Source of the DNA: Orbilia blumenaviensis
Taxonomy: Eukaryota; Ascomycota; Orbiliomycetes; Orbiliales; Orbiliaceae
Assembly: GCA_036872755.1 (NCBI GenBank)
Contig: JAVHNS010000006.1
Location: 558,001 to 622,000 of the forward strand
DNA length: 64,000 nt
Reading direction: 5' to 3'
Shown: piece by piece, positions 48,238 through 59,123 of the stretch
How the letters are laid out: each line of letters starts with the position of its first letter
How positions within the stretch are numbered: position 1 is the stretch's first letter
Notes under the pieces: generated by a model
The model's database searches: none
The model's input: only the letters and a program-made list of their open reading frames with translations
What the model was told of the DNA's origin: nothing
Made by a program: the position numbers and the translations under genes

Positions 48238-50918
48238 TTACGAGTCGCTATCCTCAATGTCGTCTTCTTCTAGAACCAACCCTTCTATTCCTTCCTCCAC
48301 CGCGTGGTTCTCGCCGTCCCCAAGTCCAATGACACCCACCCCGCCGTCTTGTCTTTTCCTGAACCGTCCTCCATACTGCCCAGTCTCTTCTTTCTGCCTC
48401 CTAACTTTCCTTTTGGTTTTGACGTTCCCCATTTCATCCTCTTCCCCTTCGGCGACCTCTTCTTCCTCATCAGGCCTATCGGGGACAGTCTCGCTTTGGT
48501 CACCAACTCCCCGAAATAGCACCACCTTCTCTAAATTCTTCATTGCCGGGGTTCGCAATGCCCCCTGCTTCCTCATTTTAGCCTTTCCAATTTTATGCAT
48601 GTAAGGCAAGTACTCAAGTAGCGCTTCAAGGTCTGCCATTCCCATAGCTATCTTCCCATTTCCAAAATCCGCCAAACCATTTGATATGAACACTGATAGC
48701 AGACCCTCAACGACTTCTTTATCCCGCCATAAACGCTGCGACATGGGATAGTACATGCTGCTCTTTGTACTGTCACGTTTGACCTTGGCGGGGAGGCCCA
48801 TTAGGATGCCTCTAACTGCCACCTGGAATGCAAGCTCTCCTTGCCTTACTGTGTCTTCAACCTGGTTTCGCTCCCAGTGGGAAGTATTACGCGACAAGAG
48901 GTCGGAGTCGGAAAGATGCTCAATACAATTTTCATAGTGTTCCGGGAAGGATGCGCCTGCGCAGGAATGGAGATAGTTTTCGTGCACACCACCAATAAAA
49001 GTCTCAAGGTCGACACCAGCTGTGTCAATTAAAGTTGATATATCAACGAGGGAAGGAGAGCGGGCAAACGAGGAGAGGTGGGAAGGTGGGTCTGGAAGAA
49101 TTTCTGGAGGTTTGGGTTGTGATTCTGAAGGGTCGAATCGTTTGTTCCATACAACTTTCCCGACAGCGTGGAAGATACCAAGCGATGCTTCACGCTGAGT
49201 GATTAATTCCAGCCTGGTATGATAAAGTTAGTATTAATATAAGTTAGGAAGTGCTGACGCGAATACATACGTTAACTTTTCACTTTCGCTCGGCTGCCCC
49301 CAGTCTGACATACTTCTTCCGATTCTCCTTTTGGTTTTCGAGACCGGTGCTAGGTTCTTAGCTGAACCCTTTCCCTTCCCCACCATCATAAACTCTAGCG
49401 TGTTTATAGCACTCCGTATATCCCCACAAGCGCCAATTCCTGCCAGCAGACCCGAAGATGGTATTTCTTTGGACCCCTTGCCCCTAATTTCTATATCCAC
49501 AATCTTTTCTAACGCCTTCTGCATGATACCGGCAGCAATCTTGTTAAATGTGATTGATGTTGTTCCCCGGTGGTTAAGCAATTGAGGGCCAAGCAGTTTA
49601 TGTGGCGTTATGGAGCTAGTGTTTGATTGTGTCGTCAGGTTCTCGCTAATTATGAGTATACAGACAAGTTCACCATCTTGAGGCGTCGCGAGGAAGTTAT
49701 GTAGAGCGCCTCGGAACGACATCATTGCTGAGGAGCCCGCGGACGAAGAACTGAAGATATTTGGTAGGTCTTCCAACAATATAGCCTTCCGGCGGGTCGG
49801 ACCTTTGGGCTCTTCGACCCGAACAAGCGACTTCTCTCGGAATCTCTGTTCTGTCACCAAAGGTAGGGCACCATAACCCATTCCTCTACCCATAAACTCT
49901 TCGAACTTCGCATTGAGGCTGTCGAATAAACCATCGCCGCTAGAGTCATGCTGTGAAGGATTCTCCCATTTCAAGATGTCGAAATCCAATTCATTTGCCA
50001 GTGCAGTGATCGTAGCTGTTTTGCCTGTTCCAGAAGGTCCAGAGAGAACTAGAAGGCGCTGAGGTTGTTTATATAAGTCCCTTTCAATCCTGGTTCACTA
50101 CAAGCAAATCCGGGATACCTGCATACCTTTGACGAGATTTTATTAAATACATCTTCTAGCCAGTGTTTAACATCGTCGACTTTGCGCTTATGAACTGCTA
50201 GATCGGTACTAGATTTTGGGGCATACTTGTCTGCCCAGGTTCGAGTGTCGATCGGTTTCGTGGGCTCAACTACCATTGGTCGAGTTATTACGGGTATCTG
50301 AGAAGGCTTTTGTTGTGACACTGGCGGCAGTTTTCGGGGTAGTTCATCCGGCTCGGACGAAATGATTGGTATCATTTGTCTACGACGCTGCCGTCTTTCG
50401 TCTTCATCTGATGAGATTTCGATACCATCGATTTCTTCATATTCTTGGATATCTTTGGCCTCAGTCTTCTTCGAAGGCACACGTTTTAGCTTCTTGGATG
50501 ATTGGCTCGAAGTCTGAGCCATAGGCGCAAAGAAAGATGTTATTGAAGGACCTTGTTTCGTAGGTTTCGATGTTGGCTTCTGGCTTGATGCCGGCTTTCG
50601 TGGTGAAGCTGCATTCGTAGATGATATTGTTTTCGATTTCGATGATTTCGATGCTACATTGGTGGGGCCGGTCTGGCTTCCTGCTACCGTGCGACTCGAT
50701 GATGTTCCATTTGATGTGGTTGCCTTCGCTTTACTACTACTGCCTTTACTCGTGTTCGCGCTCGTGTTCGTAACAGTAGAGGCTCGCGTGGATCTCGTGG
50801 TTCGTTTTGGGACTGTGGGGGCAGCAACCTGCTGTTCGTTTTCGGACGATGCGATGACTATCGGTTCGTCGTCTTCGTCGTCGCTGGAGATAATTCGGAG
50901 TTTGCGCGGCCGTGCCAT
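48238..50918 (-). CDS. RAD17: Checkpoint clamp loader Rad17 (yeast Rad24 orthologue)
   Basis: Three exons on the minus strand: 50918-50127, 50058-49271 and 49213-48238; introns are 68 and 57 nt and all phases close, giving 851 residues. Start chosen at 50918 (MARPRKLRIISSDDEDD); another in-frame ATG lies two codons upstream. The N-terminal 230 residues are Ser/Thr-rich and disordered. After DTRTWADKYAPKSSTDLAVHKRK comes the AAA+ clamp-loader core, with Walker A GPSGTGKT (271-278) and the Rad17-type Walker B ILLEDLPN. The third exon holds the helical collar (SHWERNQVEDTVRQGELAFQ, SMYYPMSQRLWRDKE) and an acidic tail. Rad17 with Rfc2-5 loads the 9-1-1 clamp on damaged DNA to activate ATR/Mec1 signalling. 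Confidence 0.96.
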
Positions 50919-51137
50919 TAGCATATGTGAATGCGATCGCGAATCAATGTATAAGTTCTATCGTGAGGTCATAAGGTGATGCTATCGTAGAGGAGGAAGC
51001 TACCTATTTAGCTCCAGGTTCAGCAGCTGCAGGGGCCTGTCTGCGATGAGCACGTGATCAGCATAGATGTCAAACAACCAAAACGCGGTTAAAAACAACA
51101 CATCTGATGTTTTGTTTGGCAAAGTTGGAGACCGGAA

Positions 51138-51283
51138 TGGTCTCGTTGGAACTAGACAATACAGTGGACCGGAACCAGCCTCGTTGAACCTTGCTGACGA
51201 AGCGTCGTATACTGCGAGACTACCTCGTTGACCAGAATCGAGCACAACTTTCGACTTTGTGTTGTCTAATTCCAACGAGACCA
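51138..51283. repeat. Imperfect 26-bp inverted repeats, possible MITE relic
   Basis: 51138-51163 and the reverse complement of 51258-51283 match at 24 of 26 positions (shared core TCTAGTTCCAACGAGACCA, with a few variants). They enclose 94 bases without coding content. The pair lies upstream of RAD17 and just left of LTR element 2. No convincing target duplication was seen. Confidence 0.6.
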
Positions 51284-51295
51284 AGCACAACACAA

Positions 51296-51300
51296 GTTTG
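51296..51300. repeat. Left target-site duplication (GTTTG) of LTR element 2
   Basis: GTTTG directly precedes the left LTR and recurs directly after the right LTR (58628-58632). Confidence 0.9.
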
Positions 51301-51544
51301 TGTCAAAATATAGAGGTCACTAGCCACTACCGCAAGCCTCATATGGTGGGTCTGGTGGCATATAACCACTAGTTTCATATTTATGAGAGTTTATCAGTTA
51401 GAATGAAAATTTTGTAAAAGATTAAATCTTTATTAAAAAAATATTAATTATTTTTTTATATATAATAAATAGGATTAAAGCTATACTATAATTTAAAAAA
51501 ATAATCAAATTATTAATTTATAAATATATAGTTAGATTTTAATA
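51301..51544 (+). repeat. Left LTR of element 2 (244 bp)
   Basis: Starts TGTCAAAATATAGAGG and ends TTTTAATA (ancestral ...CAACA). It aligns without gaps to 58384-58627. Its first 70 or so bases keep high GC. Confidence 0.92.
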
Positions 51545-51560
51545 GGTTATAAGTTTAATT
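51545..51560 (+). other. RIP-mutated primer-binding site of the copia type
   Basis: GGTTATAAGTTTAATT directly abuts the LTR. It differs from the primer site of Drosophila copia, as I recall it, only by transitions in the RIP direction. That site pairs with an internal segment of cleaved initiator tRNA-Met rather than its 3' CCA end. Confidence 0.7.
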
Positions 51561-53359
51561 TAGCTTATTAAATTATAAAGTAAATATATAATAAAATTAA
51601 TATTTTTATATTATATATATAAATTTTTTTTTTTTAAAAATTTTTTTTTATAAAAATATAGAAGTTATAACCTTAAATAAATATTAATTATAATAAAATT
51701 TATATTTATAATAAATATAAAAGTTATATTTAATTAAATAAAATTAATTATTTAATTTGAAAATTTTAAATAATCAAAATATTAAAAATTGTTAATTTAT
51801 ATAAATTAATAATTAATAATAAATATAATTATAAATTATAAATTAATATAATTATTTTTAAAATTATTTATATTAAAAAATAAATATAATTAAATATAAA
51901 AACTAAAACCAAATCTAATAATAAATTATATATAATTAATAAAAAAAATAATTTAATATAAGACATAATCATAAAAATTAACACCAAACAAAAAATTTAA
52001 TTAAAAAAATTTAATTTTAAATATTAAACCTAAATAAAATAAATTAAAAAAATATATATGATTTTTATGAATAATCTAAATTAAATAGTTTAATAAATTT
52101 TAAACTATTATAATATAATAAAGGTAATTTAAAAGGTAATTTATAATTTTTATAAATTAAAAATTAATTATAATATAATTAATAATTTATACTTTTAATT
52201 TATAAATTTTTAAATAGGAAAAAAAAAAAATATTTAATAATAAATTAGTAGATTTAAATTTATTTAAAAATAATTAAAAAATATACCATATATTATTAAT
52301 AATAAAATTTTTAGAAATAAATTATTTAATGGAATTTAAAATTATTATAATATAATTATTAAATTAATTTAGATTTAATTAGTAAAGTAATTAGAATATA
52401 TTATTAAAAAAATAATAAATTAATTATTTTAAATAAATATTAAATTATATTTTAATAATAATATTTTTAATATTTTAATTAATTTAATTTTTATTAATTA
52501 TTAATTAATTAAAAATTTTAAATAAAATAATAATAAAAATAAAAGTAAAAGTAAAAATAAAAAAGGAAATAATAAAAGAAATAAATAAAAAAAAAATAGT
52601 AAAAATAAAAATAAAAATAATAAATAATAATTAATAATTAAAAATAATATACAATCAAAAATAATTAAGAATTATTATTACTATATTAAACCTAAATATA
52701 TTATAAAAAAATGTAAATTCAAAAAAACAATTAAACAATTAAAAAAATTAAAATAAAATTATTAAACAAATATAATATTTATAAAAATAGATAATATTTA
52801 AAATAATATTTTAAATTTAAAAGATAATTTTTTTAAAAATTTTTTTAATAATAATAAAATAAATAATTTATTAATCAATATAACAATTATTAATTAATTA
52901 ATTAATTTAGTTTTTTAGATATTAGATTTAAAAGTTTTTATTTATTTTATTATAGATAAGAAAAATTTAATAAAATATATTTTATTTAAAAATTTTATAA
53001 TTATAATTATAATTAATAAATTAATAATAAATATTTATAATCAAAACAAAGTATAAATTATATTAGATTTAAAAATAAAAATATATTAAATATTTAAATT
53101 AATTTAAAAATTACTATTAATTACAACTTTAATTTAAAAAAAATATATAACTATTTTTGGTAAAATTTTATAAATTATAAATTTTAAAAATAACTTAATA
53201 ATTAAAATATATTTAATAAATAATAGAGTTTAGGTTTTATATATAACTAAAATATTAATTAATAAATTAAATAAAATTAAAAATTTAGATTTTAATTTGT
53301 TTATATTAAAAAATTTAAAGAATTTAAAAATAATTTTAAAAAAATTTATTATGATTATA

Positions 53360-53400
53360 AGATTTATGTGGTGGTATAACATTTTAAATTATATAAATTA
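53360..53400 (+). pseudogene. Possible integrase zinc-binding remnant
   Basis: One plus-strand frame reads W-Y-x4-Y in a context like the W-H-x4-H motif before copia integrases, if each Tyr codon TAT derives from CAT. It is not in the frame of the RT core, so at least one indel or a misreading is implied. Confidence 0.3.
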
Positions 53401-55233
53401 TTAAACTTTAATTAATTTATTAATTTTAATAAATTTAATTTTAAAAATAAATTTAAAAAAAATATTATAATATTAAATTTATATAATAATAAAAAAAAAA
53501 AAAAATATTATTAAAATAAAAAAATAATTAAAAATAATTAATTTTAAAAAATAATTTATTTTAATTATTTAAATATGTTATTAATTATTATAAAAAAAAT
53601 TAAATATTTTATAATTTTTGTTAATAATTATTTATAGTGAATTTAAATTAAAATAATTAAGTTTATAATTAAAATATATAATTATTTTAATTTGTTATTA
53701 GTTGAAATAATAATTATGAAATAGTAAAATAAATTTTTAAAAATAAAAAAATTTAAAAATAATAATGGTTTAATTTATAATAATAAAAAATTTAAAAATT
53801 TATTAAAAATAAAAAATATTAATTTTAAATTATTATTTCTATATAGTTAAAATTTTAATAATATTTTAAAATAATAAATTAGTATATTAATAATAATTAT
53901 AATTATAATATTTTATTAATTAAAACTATTAATTATTTTTTGAAAAAAAATTATAATTATAATTATATATATTAAAAATAAATTTTTTTTAAAAAAAATA
54001 TTTAATGGGGTATTTTTTTGGGAAATTATAAATAAAAAGAAATTAAATTTTTTATATTTAAAATTTTTTGGTTGTTTTTGTTAATATAAAGTATTAAAAG
54101 AATTAAGGTATGGTAAATTTAATAATAAAGTTATATTAGTTATATTTTTAAATTATATTAAAAAAAATATTATTTTATATAAAGTATATAATAAAATAGA
54201 AATTAAAATAATAAAAAATTTGGATTGGGAAAAAAATATTTTTTTTAATTTAAAAAGATTAAAAATTTTAATTTTAATTAAATATAATTTTTAATAAAAT
54301 TAAAAAATTAAATAATTTATAATTTTAGAAAATTAAGTATTAAATATATAATTAAATTTAAAAATAAAAAATATAAAATTAATTAATAATTTATTTTTTG
54401 AAATAATTAAATTAAAAAAAAATAATTTAATTAAAAAATTAAAAAAAGATTTTTTAATATAAAATAAGGTAGTATTAATAAAAAATTTATTTTTAATAAA
54501 ATTGGTTAAGAATTTATTAATATAAATAATTAATAAAAATAATATATTAATAATTATATTTGAATTTATAATAAAAATTATTTTTTTAAAAAAAAAAAAA
54601 AATATAATTAAAAATTTAAATTTATAGATTTAATAAAATAAATAAAAAATTTTTATAATAAAAAAAAGATTTAGGTTTTTAAAATTAATTATAAAATTTA
54701 TTTAAATTAAATATAATTATATAATTAAAATAATAAAAAAATAAATTAATTTAATATAAATAAGTAAAATAGATTTAAAATAAAATTTAAAATTTTATAA
54801 TAAAATTATAAAAAAAAAAAATTAATAATAATAAAAATAAGTTATTAAAAAAGAATTAAAATTTTATTAAATTAATAAATTATTTTTATTAATAAAGTTA
54901 TTAAAATAAATAAAAATATTAATAAATAAGTAGATTTTTAAAATTAAAAAATTAATAGATAATTGAAAATAAAATATAATTAAATATAAAACAAAATTAA
55001 TAATAAAAAAAAATTTTTAATTTAATTAAAATTTAGATATATATATATTAATAGTTAAATTAATTATGTTTTAAATATTTATTATAATTATTATGTTTTT
55101 TAATTTGAAATTATATTAATTAAATATTAAAATTATTTTTTTATATGCTTATTTAAAAAAAAAAGTTTATATATAATTATTAAAAAATTATAAAAATAAA
55201 ATATTAACTAATATAAAAAAATTTTATTTAAAA

Positions 55234-56040
55234 TTATATAAAATTTTATATAATTTAAAATAATTATCAAAAATTTAATATATTGATATAAATTAAAAAT
55301 TAAAAAAATTAAATTTTAAATTTTGTGTAGATGATAAAAATTTATTTATTAATCAAATATTAAATATAATAATATTATTATATATTAATAATATATTAAT
55401 AATTATATTAATTATTAAAATTATAAAATAAATTAAATAAAATTTAAAAATTAATTATAAAATAATTGACTTAGAAAAAGTTAAATTTTTTTTAAAAATT
55501 TTAATTAAATATAATTATAAAAAATAAATGATTAAATTATATTAATAAATTAGTATTAAAATTATATTAAAAAAATATAAAATAATTAGTTGTAATGTTG
55601 TTAAAATTTTTATAAAAAATAATATTTTTAAAAATTATAATAAAAATTTAATTGAAGTAGTTAAAAATTAATATTAATAATTAATTGGTTAATATATGTA
55701 TTTAATAATTTTTATTAAATTTAATTTAGTATTTATTATTAATAAATTTTTATAATTTAGTTTAATATTAAAAATAAGATATACTAAAACTATTTATTAT
55801 ATTATAAAATATTTTAAAAAAATTAAAGATTTTTATTTAATATTAAAAAAAAAAATAAAATTTAAATTAATAAAATATTTAAATTCAAATTAAATAAAAA
55901 ATATTGATAATTACAAATCTATCAGAAGTTATTTATGGTTTTTAAAAAAAAATTTTTTAATGTGGAAATTTAAAAAACAAATTATGATAATTATAAATAT
56001 TTAATATATTAAATATATAATTGTATTTGAAATTACTAAG
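55234..56040 (+). pseudogene. RIP-inactivated copia RT/RNase H segment
   Basis: In one frame, codons 55240-55281 read K-I-L-Y-N-L-K-stop-L-S-K-I-stop-Y, aligning with the copia KSLYGLKQ.PR.WY block after transitions. Then comes N-F-K-F-C-V-D-D-K-N-L-F-I-N, and Y-I-N-N at 55381-55392 in place of the catalytic Y-V-D-D. The spacing of 47 codons between the two motifs fits the family. The three stops in this stretch are all TAA. The same frame reads an RNase H-like ending (Y-I-I-V-F-E-I-T-K, to 56040) 219 codons later. Function is lost because both catalytic aspartates and several Gln/Trp codons are mutated. Confidence 0.8.
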
Positions 56041-58383
56041 GATATAATATAAATTAAATAAGTTTTAATTATATTAGGTATATGGTTAGATATATAAATT
56101 AATTTTTATATAAATAATAAAATAATTGAGTGTTTGATAATAAATTTTAAAAATTATAATTAAATAAAGTACATCAATATTTATTTTTATATAATTAAAA
56201 ATTTATATAATTAAAAATATTTTATAATTAAATATATAATTTTAATTGATAATATGGTAGATATATTTATTAAATTATTAAAAAAATTATTATTTTAATT
56301 TTATTTATTTTTTTTTAATTTTTATTAAGAATAAATAATATTTTTTTTTTAAATTAATTATTATTTTTATTTAAAAAAATATTTTTTTTATAAATTAAAA
56401 AAGTTTTTAATAAAATTATTTAAGAAAATTTATAATTATAATATTTAATAAAAAAAAAATTATAATTATTATAATAAAATAAAATATTATAAATTAAAAA
56501 TTTTTAATTTTTATTTAATATTTAATTATATAAATTATATAATTAAAATTATAAAAAAAATAAAAAAATCTTTAATTACTTTAAGTTAAATATATAAAAT
56601 TAAAAATATTAAAAATAAAATAAAAAAAATTAATAGAAAAATTTAACCAAAAAATATATATATTAAAAATTTAATTTAAATCAAAAATTATAATTATATT
56701 ATTATTATTTAATTTATTGTTAATGTTATTGTTATTATAAATAATTTAAATATTATAATTAATAGTTTAGTTATTATTAAATTATTATTTTGGTTTAATA
56801 GATTTTAATTGAATAAGAATTATAATTAATATAATGATTTTTATAATATTAATTTTTTTTTTATTAGAGATTTTTTTTTTATTAAAATTAAAATTATTAT
56901 TAGTTATAATATTCTTAAATTTTAATTAATTAAAAATTTTAAATATTTTAATTAAAGTTTTTTTATTATTAAAAATAAAATTAATTTTAGTATTATATTT
57001 TTTATTTAGTAGAAATTTAAATAATTAATTTTTATTAAATTTATTTTTTACTTTATTATTTTTAAAACAAAAATTTTTTAGTTAAGTTTTAAAATTAAAT
57101 TTAAAATTAAATTTTTTATTAATGATATTTTAAATTAAATTTTTAATTTTCTTTAATTAAGTATTAATTTTAAAATAAAAATTAAATATAATTATAATAA
57201 TATTTTTAAATTTAAAATTAAAATCAAAATTAAAATTAGAATTAAAATTAAAATTAAATTTAAAATTAAAAATTGATTTAAAATTAAATTTTAAATTAAA
57301 TTCTAAGTTGGTGTTAGAAAAGGATTTAGAATTAAATTTTTTTTTAATATTAAAAATCTTTAAAATTATTTTTTTAGTTATTTTTTTAATTATTTTTTTA
57401 GTAATTTTTAAAATAATTTTTTTAAAAAATTTTTTTTTTAAATTATAAATTATTAAAATTTTTTAATGAAATTTTTTATTAATTAAATTTTTATATTTAA
57501 AAAAAAAATAATTATTATTATATTTAGATAATTATTTAATTAAATTTTTTATTTTTTAAATATAATAAAATTTTTTTAATTTAGGATAAAAATAAATTTA
57601 AATAACTATATTATTATATATTTTATAATTATAAATATAATTATTATAAATTTTATTATTTTTTTTAAAAAAATTTTTATATAAATTAAAAAAATTTTTA
57701 TTTTTAAAATAAATTTAATAAATAATAATAATTTTTAATTTTATTATTTAAATTAATTAAATTAGAAAAATAATTAATAAATTAATTAATTGAAAAATGA
57801 ACTTAATTATTTATTTTGTTTAATAAATGTGTTATATAATTATTAATATAATTAATTATAAAAAATATTTTTATAAAAATATATTTGAAAATAATTTTTT
57901 ATTTAAAACAATAATTTAAATTTTTTTTTATTAAATTTATATTTTAATTAATAAATTAATTTTTAGTATAAAATAAATTTCTTTGTTTTTTTAATATTAA
58001 AAATTTTAAAGATTAATTTAAAACATTTAAATAGTATTATCTTTGTAGTAGAATAATTATACAATTAACATATATGTAAAAAAATTGTTTTAAATTATTT
58101 AAAAATTTTAATAATATTTAATATATAATTAAATAAATATACAATCACCAAAAATATATTTAATTATTTAAAAAAATTAATAATTAATTAATTAATAAAA
58201 TTATAAAAAAAAAAAAAAAAAATTAAATTTGGTTTAGTAGAAAATTATTTATATACTTTTTTAGAAGACTCCCCTTTAGATTAATACTTTAAATTAATTA
58301 AAAATTAATTTAAAAATATAAAATTAAAACTAGTAAAAAAATTAATTAATATATAAAATTAAAATAGTTTAGCTTAATAAAAG

Positions 58384-58627
58384 TGTTAAAATATAAAGAT
58401 TATTAACTATTATTATAAACTTCATACAATAAATCCAATAGTATATAATCACTAATTTCATATTTATAAAAGTTTATCAATCAGAATAAAAATTCTGCAA
58501 AAAATTAAATTTTTATTAAAAAAATATTAATTATCTTCTTATATATAATAGACAGGACCGAAGTTATACTGCGGTTTGAGAAAATAATCAAGTTATCAAT
58601 CTACAAGCGCATAGCTAGATTTCAACA
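58384..58627 (+). repeat. Right LTR of element 2 (244 bp)
   Basis: Starts TGTTAAAATATAAAG and ends TTTCAACA. The left portion is AT-converted, while the last 70 or so bases retain GC (GACAGGACCGAAG, GCGCATAGC). Confidence 0.92.
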
Positions 58628-58632
58628 GTTTG
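58628..58632. repeat. Right target-site duplication (GTTTG) of LTR element 2
   Basis: Second copy of the host pentamer. Confidence 0.9.
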
Positions 58633-59123
58633 GCTATAAAGGCTGAATGGGAATTGCAACATGTGCAACACGCACAAATTAACACGCTGGGAGGTATGTA
58701 TGGATATCCGTTACAAACTGGTACTTGGGACACAACTTTGCTCAATATGAGCTGGCATGATATACATATAATACCGCTGCCGTATGTGCCGACTTGAGGT
58801 GTTTTCCGCCTCTCTTCTAATACCAGATGCACGGGTTCGGCTAGCCAGTACTAGTAGGTGACCTCACATATTGTTAAAGTATCACCGCTTTTGCTGACAG
58901 AATGAAAATTAGCTATAGTCAGCGAAACCAGCTATAGTCAATTATACTCAGTCATTTTCGTGAATATGTAGGTTTACTGCAACACAATTTGATATTTATG
59001 GGACGAGTATATACATGCTTAATTAAGTACTTGAGTTGGCACTTTCAAAAGGCTGCCTCTCAGCATACCTAAATATCTTTGACTAGATATAGATTCAGCA
59101 TGATACCGTAAGCCATACTGCAG
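58633..59123. other. Short intergenic gap
   Basis: Unmutated host DNA between the retrotransposon and the metallo-beta-lactamase-fold gene, probably its 3' flank. Nothing else seen. Confidence 0.5.

Larger units (their letters stand above)
51301..58627 (+). mobile_element. LTR retrotransposon 2, Ty1/copia type, RIP-degenerated
   Basis: A 7,327-bp element with 244-bp TG...CA LTRs and a perfect 5-bp target duplication. The interior is overwhelmingly A+T with no ORF of 60 codons. Plus-strand orientation and copia type are supported by two points. First, the bases right after the left LTR (51545-51560) match the half-tRNA-iMet primer site known from Drosophila copia, allowing only C-to-T and G-to-A. 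Second, the RT core reads at 55240-55395, with TAA where Gln and Trp codons are expected and Y-I-N-N where the family has Y-V-D-D. An RNase H-like end is readable near 55996-56040 in the same frame. The element cannot encode protein now. Confidence 0.93.

Noticed and set aside
51000..51293. 97-codon minus-strand ORF upstream of RAD17
   Set aside because: It spans the inverted-repeat pair, has no family resemblance and lies in the RAD17 promoter.
51296..58632. AT block 2 as a centromere or mitochondrial insert
   Set aside because: Paired LTRs, a target duplication and RT remnants identify it as a mutated retrotransposon.
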